Source: an uncultured Selenomonadales bacterium
GTDB lineage: Bacteria; Bacillota; Negativicutes; Selenomonadales; Selenomonadaceae
Direction: 5' to 3'
NCBI GenBank assembly: GCA_937915725.1
Contig: CALGGV010000131.1
Coordinates: 1-6,340 of the forward strand
Length of the DNA: 6,340 nucleotides
The notes under the pieces: generated by a model
What the model was told of the DNA's origin: nothing
What the model saw: only the letters and a program-made list of their open reading frames with translations
The model's database searches: none
Program-made: the position numbers and the translations under genes
Shown: in pieces, positions 4,406 through 6,340 of the stretch
Layout: the number at the start of each line of letters is the position of its first letter
How positions within the stretch are numbered: position 1 is the stretch's first letter

Positions 4406-6340
4406 ATGAGCAAGTTGAAATTTGACATTCAGTTTTTTGCAGAAACTTATTATGGTACGAATGGAAGCGACAACATCCGCAATGGCTATGATTATGATGT
4501 AATTTATGGTAATGGTGGCGATGATACAATTTACAGTCTTGGTAACGGTGTAACAATATATGGCGGTGACGGTGACGACAGCATTTATAATCGTTATGGC
4601 GGTGATGTTGCAATTTACGGCGGCAATGGTAACGATACTATTATTGATACTTTTGGTTGGGTTTCAATCTATGGCGGCGCAGGAAATGATAAAATCAGTC
4701 TCGGCACAGGATTAGTAAATAGCGATTTTACAGATATAAATGCAGGAACAGGCAACGATACCGTTTATGGTATGGAAGACAGCCACGCTTTTAATTATAT
4801 GTACGCCAGTGGCGACGGCAACGACGTTATTTACAACTATAACCCGAACAATAAAATTTCAATTACGGACAATTCTTACTATACCACTTTGAAAAGCGGC
4901 AATGATTTTATAGTTAGTGTCATTGGCAGCGGCGCAATAACTTTGGACGGAGCCGCCAACAAAAATATCAACATTAGCGGCGGTAATTTCACTATTCCCA
5001 ATACGGGAACAGAAATTAAAAATTTTACAAACTCTACAGTGATTAGCGGTACTGATAAAAATGATACTATAAAAAGTAGAGCGTCGGCAGTAACAATTTA
5101 CGGCGGCGCAGGTAATGATTATATTTCCAGCGACGGTGTCCTTAGTGGCGGTTACAGTTACCACAATACCTACTCGGAAGTTTTATTTGACAATGTCATT
5201 TACGCAGGTGCGGGTAATGATACTGTTTATGTGAATCTTAATTCTGCTGGTTCAAAGTATTCAGGGTACGCGCCTTTTTATGGCAATGGAAATTCAGTTT
5301 ATGGCGGCGATGGCGACGACTCAATTTCTATTGAATTTTGTGAAAATACAACCGTTGACGGCGGAGCAGGTAACGACACAATTAAAATTTATGGTAATGA
5401 TAATTCATTAATTCTAGGTGGCACAGGAAACGATTTTATAGACTTAACAAGTGGAGGTATTCAAACAATTAATGCCGGAACTGGCAACGATACAATTTCT
5501 ATCAGCAGTGGTGAATACCTTTTCCAATATGCAAACGGCGACGGCAACGACATTATCTACAATTTTAACGGCACTTTGCAAATTACCGGCGGCAAATATC
5601 AAACTTTGAGAAGTGGCAACGATTTAAGAGTTAGCGTCGGCAGCGGTTCAGTTTTGATTAAAGATATTGCAAATGCTACTGTCAGCATTGTAGGCACTTA
5701 TGACAGCGGCGATACTATTCCCGCCAATACATTGCCTGCAGGAATTTCTATCAGCAATTCCATTTTAACGGCGTCCAGCAGTTTTACCGGCAGTAAAATA
5801 GATTTAGCAGATTATCCAAATGCAACGAAAGTAAACGCCTCTGCACTTTCAAAGGCTGTAAGCATTGTTGGAAGTTCGGCGGCAAATTCACTCAAGGGCG
5901 GAAACGGTAACGATACTATTTACGGAGGTTATGGCAATGATACTGTTTCGCTCGGCGGCGGTAATGATGTCTACATTTACAGCGGCGGCAACGATTTTAT
6001 TCAAGATTACACGGCGGGCAAAGATAAAATTAAATTTGCAAGTGGCTATATCACAGGCAGTTCAATTTCCGGTTCAAATGTAGTTTTGAGAACTTCAACC
6101 GGCAATGTTACTTTACAAAATGGTAAAGACAAAAAAATTACAGTGATAGATTCAAGCGGCAACGAAACTACCAGTACTTATCCAACAGAAACTTTACCGG
6201 CGGGGATAACGGTTAAAAATTCCGTTGTAACGGCGTCAACCAAATTTACGGGCAGTAAAATAGATTTAGCAGATTATCCAAATGCAACAAAAGTAAACGC
6301 GGCGTCACTTTCAAAGGCTGTAAGCATTGTTGGAAGTTCG
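4406..6340 (+). CDS. RTX (haemolysin-type calcium-binding repeat) protein, 3' end outside window
   Basis: An open frame of 645 codons runs to the window edge. After a short head (MSKLKFDIQFFAE) the protein is almost entirely glycine/aspartate-rich nonapeptides of the GGxGxDxUx type. Examples are residues 53-61 (GGDGDDSIY), 72-80, 90-98, 233-241, 300-308, 319-327, 338-346 and 498-506. These fold into calcium-loaded beta-rolls outside the cell. Two spacer modules (111-190 and 355-428) separate repeat blocks, and from residue 442 a 154-residue tandem unit begins. There is no Sec signal peptide; RTX proteins are normally exported by a type I ABC system using a C-terminal signal, which would lie off the window. 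Only one cysteine (Cys312) is seen. No toxin, protease or lipase catalytic domain is visible, so adhesin, surface-layer or enzyme function remains open. The frame is intact throughout. Confidence 0.9.
   Translation, partial: MSKLKFDIQFFAETYYGTNGSDNIRNGYDYDVIYGNGGDDTIYSLGNGVTIYGGDGDDSIYNRYGGDVAIYGGNGNDTIIDTFGWVSIYGGAGNDKISLGTGLVNSDFTDINAGTGNDTVYGMEDSHAFNYMYASGDGNDVIYNYNPNNKISITDNSYYTTLKSGNDFIVSVIGSGAITLDGAANKNINISGGNFTIPNTGTEIKNFTNSTVISGTDKNDTIKSRASAVTIYGGAGNDYISSDGVLSGGYSYHNTYSEVLFDNVIYAGAGNDTVYVNLNSAGSKYSGYAPFYGNGNSVYGGDGDDSISIEFCENTTVDGGAGNDTIKIYGNDNSLILGGTGNDFIDLTSGGIQTINAGTGNDTISISSGEYLFQYANGDGNDIIYNFNGTLQITGGKYQTLRSGNDLRVSVGSGSVLIKDIANATVSIVGTYDSGDTIPANTLPAGISISNSILTASSSFTGSKIDLADYPNATKVNASALSKAVSIVGSSAANSLKGGNGNDTIYGGYGNDTVSLGGGNDVYIYSGGNDFIQDYTAGKDKIKFASGYITGSSISGSNVVLRTSTGNVTLQNGKDKKITVIDSSGNETTSTYPTETLPAGITVKNSVVTASTKFTGSKIDLADYPNATKVNAASLSKAVSIVGSS
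4508..4834 (+). repeat. RTX nonapeptide block 1
   Basis: Coding repeats for residues 35-143 of the RTX protein. GGxGxDxUx copies occur at 35-43, 53-61, 72-80, 90-98, 113-121 and 135-143. Spacing is irregular (18-22 residues), so each copy is separated by a short variable strand and does not form a continuous 9-residue array. Confidence 0.85.
4736..4975 (+). repeat. Spacer module A of the RTX protein
   Basis: Residues 111-190. Layout: INAGTGNDT, then SGDGNDVIYN, then a strand-rich part with TLKSGNDFIVSV and GSGAITL. The same order recurs in module B (5468-5689), so this is a larger repeating unit that combines RTX motifs with a beta-rich linker. The copies are clearly related in protein but diverged in DNA. 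Confidence 0.65.
5102..5560 (+). repeat. RTX nonapeptide block 2
   Basis: Coding repeats for residues 233-385, with copies at 233-241, 267-275, 300-308, 319-327, 338-346, 357-365 and 377-385. A 25-residue tyrosine- and serine-rich insert separates the first two copies. Confidence 0.85.
5468..5689 (+). repeat. Spacer module B of the RTX protein
   Basis: Residues 355-428. INAGTGNDT, NGDGNDIIYN, TLRSGNDLRVSV and GSGSVLI follow in the same order as in module A, with a slightly shorter linker. It ends just before the tandem 462-bp repeat begins. Confidence 0.65.
5729..6190 (+). repeat. 462-bp tandem repeat, unit 1
   Basis: Encodes 154 residues: a strand-rich segment beginning TLPAGISISNS, the conserved FTGSKIDLADYPNATK and LSKAVSIVGSS segments, a dense RTX stretch (residues 498-530) with GGNGNDTIYGGYGNDTVS, and a linker ending TSTYPTE. 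Unit 2 begins immediately after. The module looks like one whole beta-roll plus linker, copied in frame. Confidence 0.85.
5897..5995 (+). repeat. RTX nonapeptide block 3 inside repeat unit 1
   Basis: Residues 498-530 hold the tightest run of RTX motifs in the window. GGNGNDTIY is followed directly by GGYGNDTVS, then GGGNDVYIY and SGGNDFI at true 8-9 residue spacing. This is the best candidate for a regular calcium-binding roll. Confidence 0.8.
6191..6340 (+). repeat. 462-bp tandem repeat, unit 2 (cut by the window)
   Basis: Its first 50 residues match unit 1 at 41 positions by eye. The segment 6251-6340 matches 5789-5878 at 85 of 90 bases, including exact runs of 38 and 33 bases. More units may follow outside the window. 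Confidence 0.85.

Noticed and set aside
4404..5164. Minus-strand open frames at 4404-4613 and 4859-5164
   Set aside because: Antisense to the repetitive RTX gene; the His/Tyr-rich or low-complexity products come from reading Gly/Asp repeats backwards.
4508..5995. CRISPR-like or noncoding repeat array
   Set aside because: The repetition is due to in-frame Gly/Asp nonapeptide codons in a continuous open frame, not to evenly spaced identical repeats with unique spacers.
5865..6083. Plus-strand open frame of 72 codons
   Set aside because: An alternative frame inside the RTX gene without a ribosome binding site.

Overview
The window is AT-rich bacterial DNA with strong Shine-Dalgarno sites (AAGGAGG/AAGGAG), sigma-70-type promoters and compact stem-plus-T-tract terminators. 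This points to a low-GC member of the Bacillota. A large RTX (calcium-binding nonapeptide) protein is normally exported through a double envelope by a type I system. Together with a chemoreceptor and the general style of the genes, this makes a diderm, probably motile, anaerobe of the Negativicutes (Selenomonas-like) my best guess. That placement is inference; no taxonomic marker gene is present.

Left part, minus strand (2-2025): a two-gene operon encodes a cytoplasmic esterase-family alpha/beta hydrolase (764-1495) followed 3 bases later by an ATP-grasp ligase (760 to beyond base 1). Upstream lies about 500 bp without a gene. It contains two minus-strand promoters (about 1997-2025 and 1900-1928), a roughly 220-nt region with several base-paired helices ending in a terminator (1671-1894), and a small palindrome close to the esterase start. 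I read this as either an independent small RNA or a regulated leader of the operon. I cannot assign it to a known RNA family.

Middle, minus strand (2148-4281): a monocistronic methyl-accepting chemotaxis protein with an extracytoplasmic double-Cache-type sensor, two membrane helices, HAMP and signalling domain. It has its own promoter and a terminator. The start should be the ATG at 4221, not the GTG nine bases upstream, which overlaps the ribosome binding site.

Right part, plus strand (4328-6340): a divergently transcribed RTX-repeat protein, open to the end of the window (645 residues seen). It has no Sec signal peptide and begins with a short IQFFA-type head peptide. The protein is built of nonapeptide repeats, two longer spacer modules, and the start of a 462-bp tandem repeat array. 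Its promoter has perfect TTGACA and TATAAT hexamers separated by 19 bp that include a run of eight G residues. This layout is classic for slipped-strand phase variation of a surface or secreted protein, and it is the most interesting signal in the window.

The chemoreceptor and the RTX gene share a 184-bp divergent intergenic region. The esterase/ligase operon looks functionally separate.
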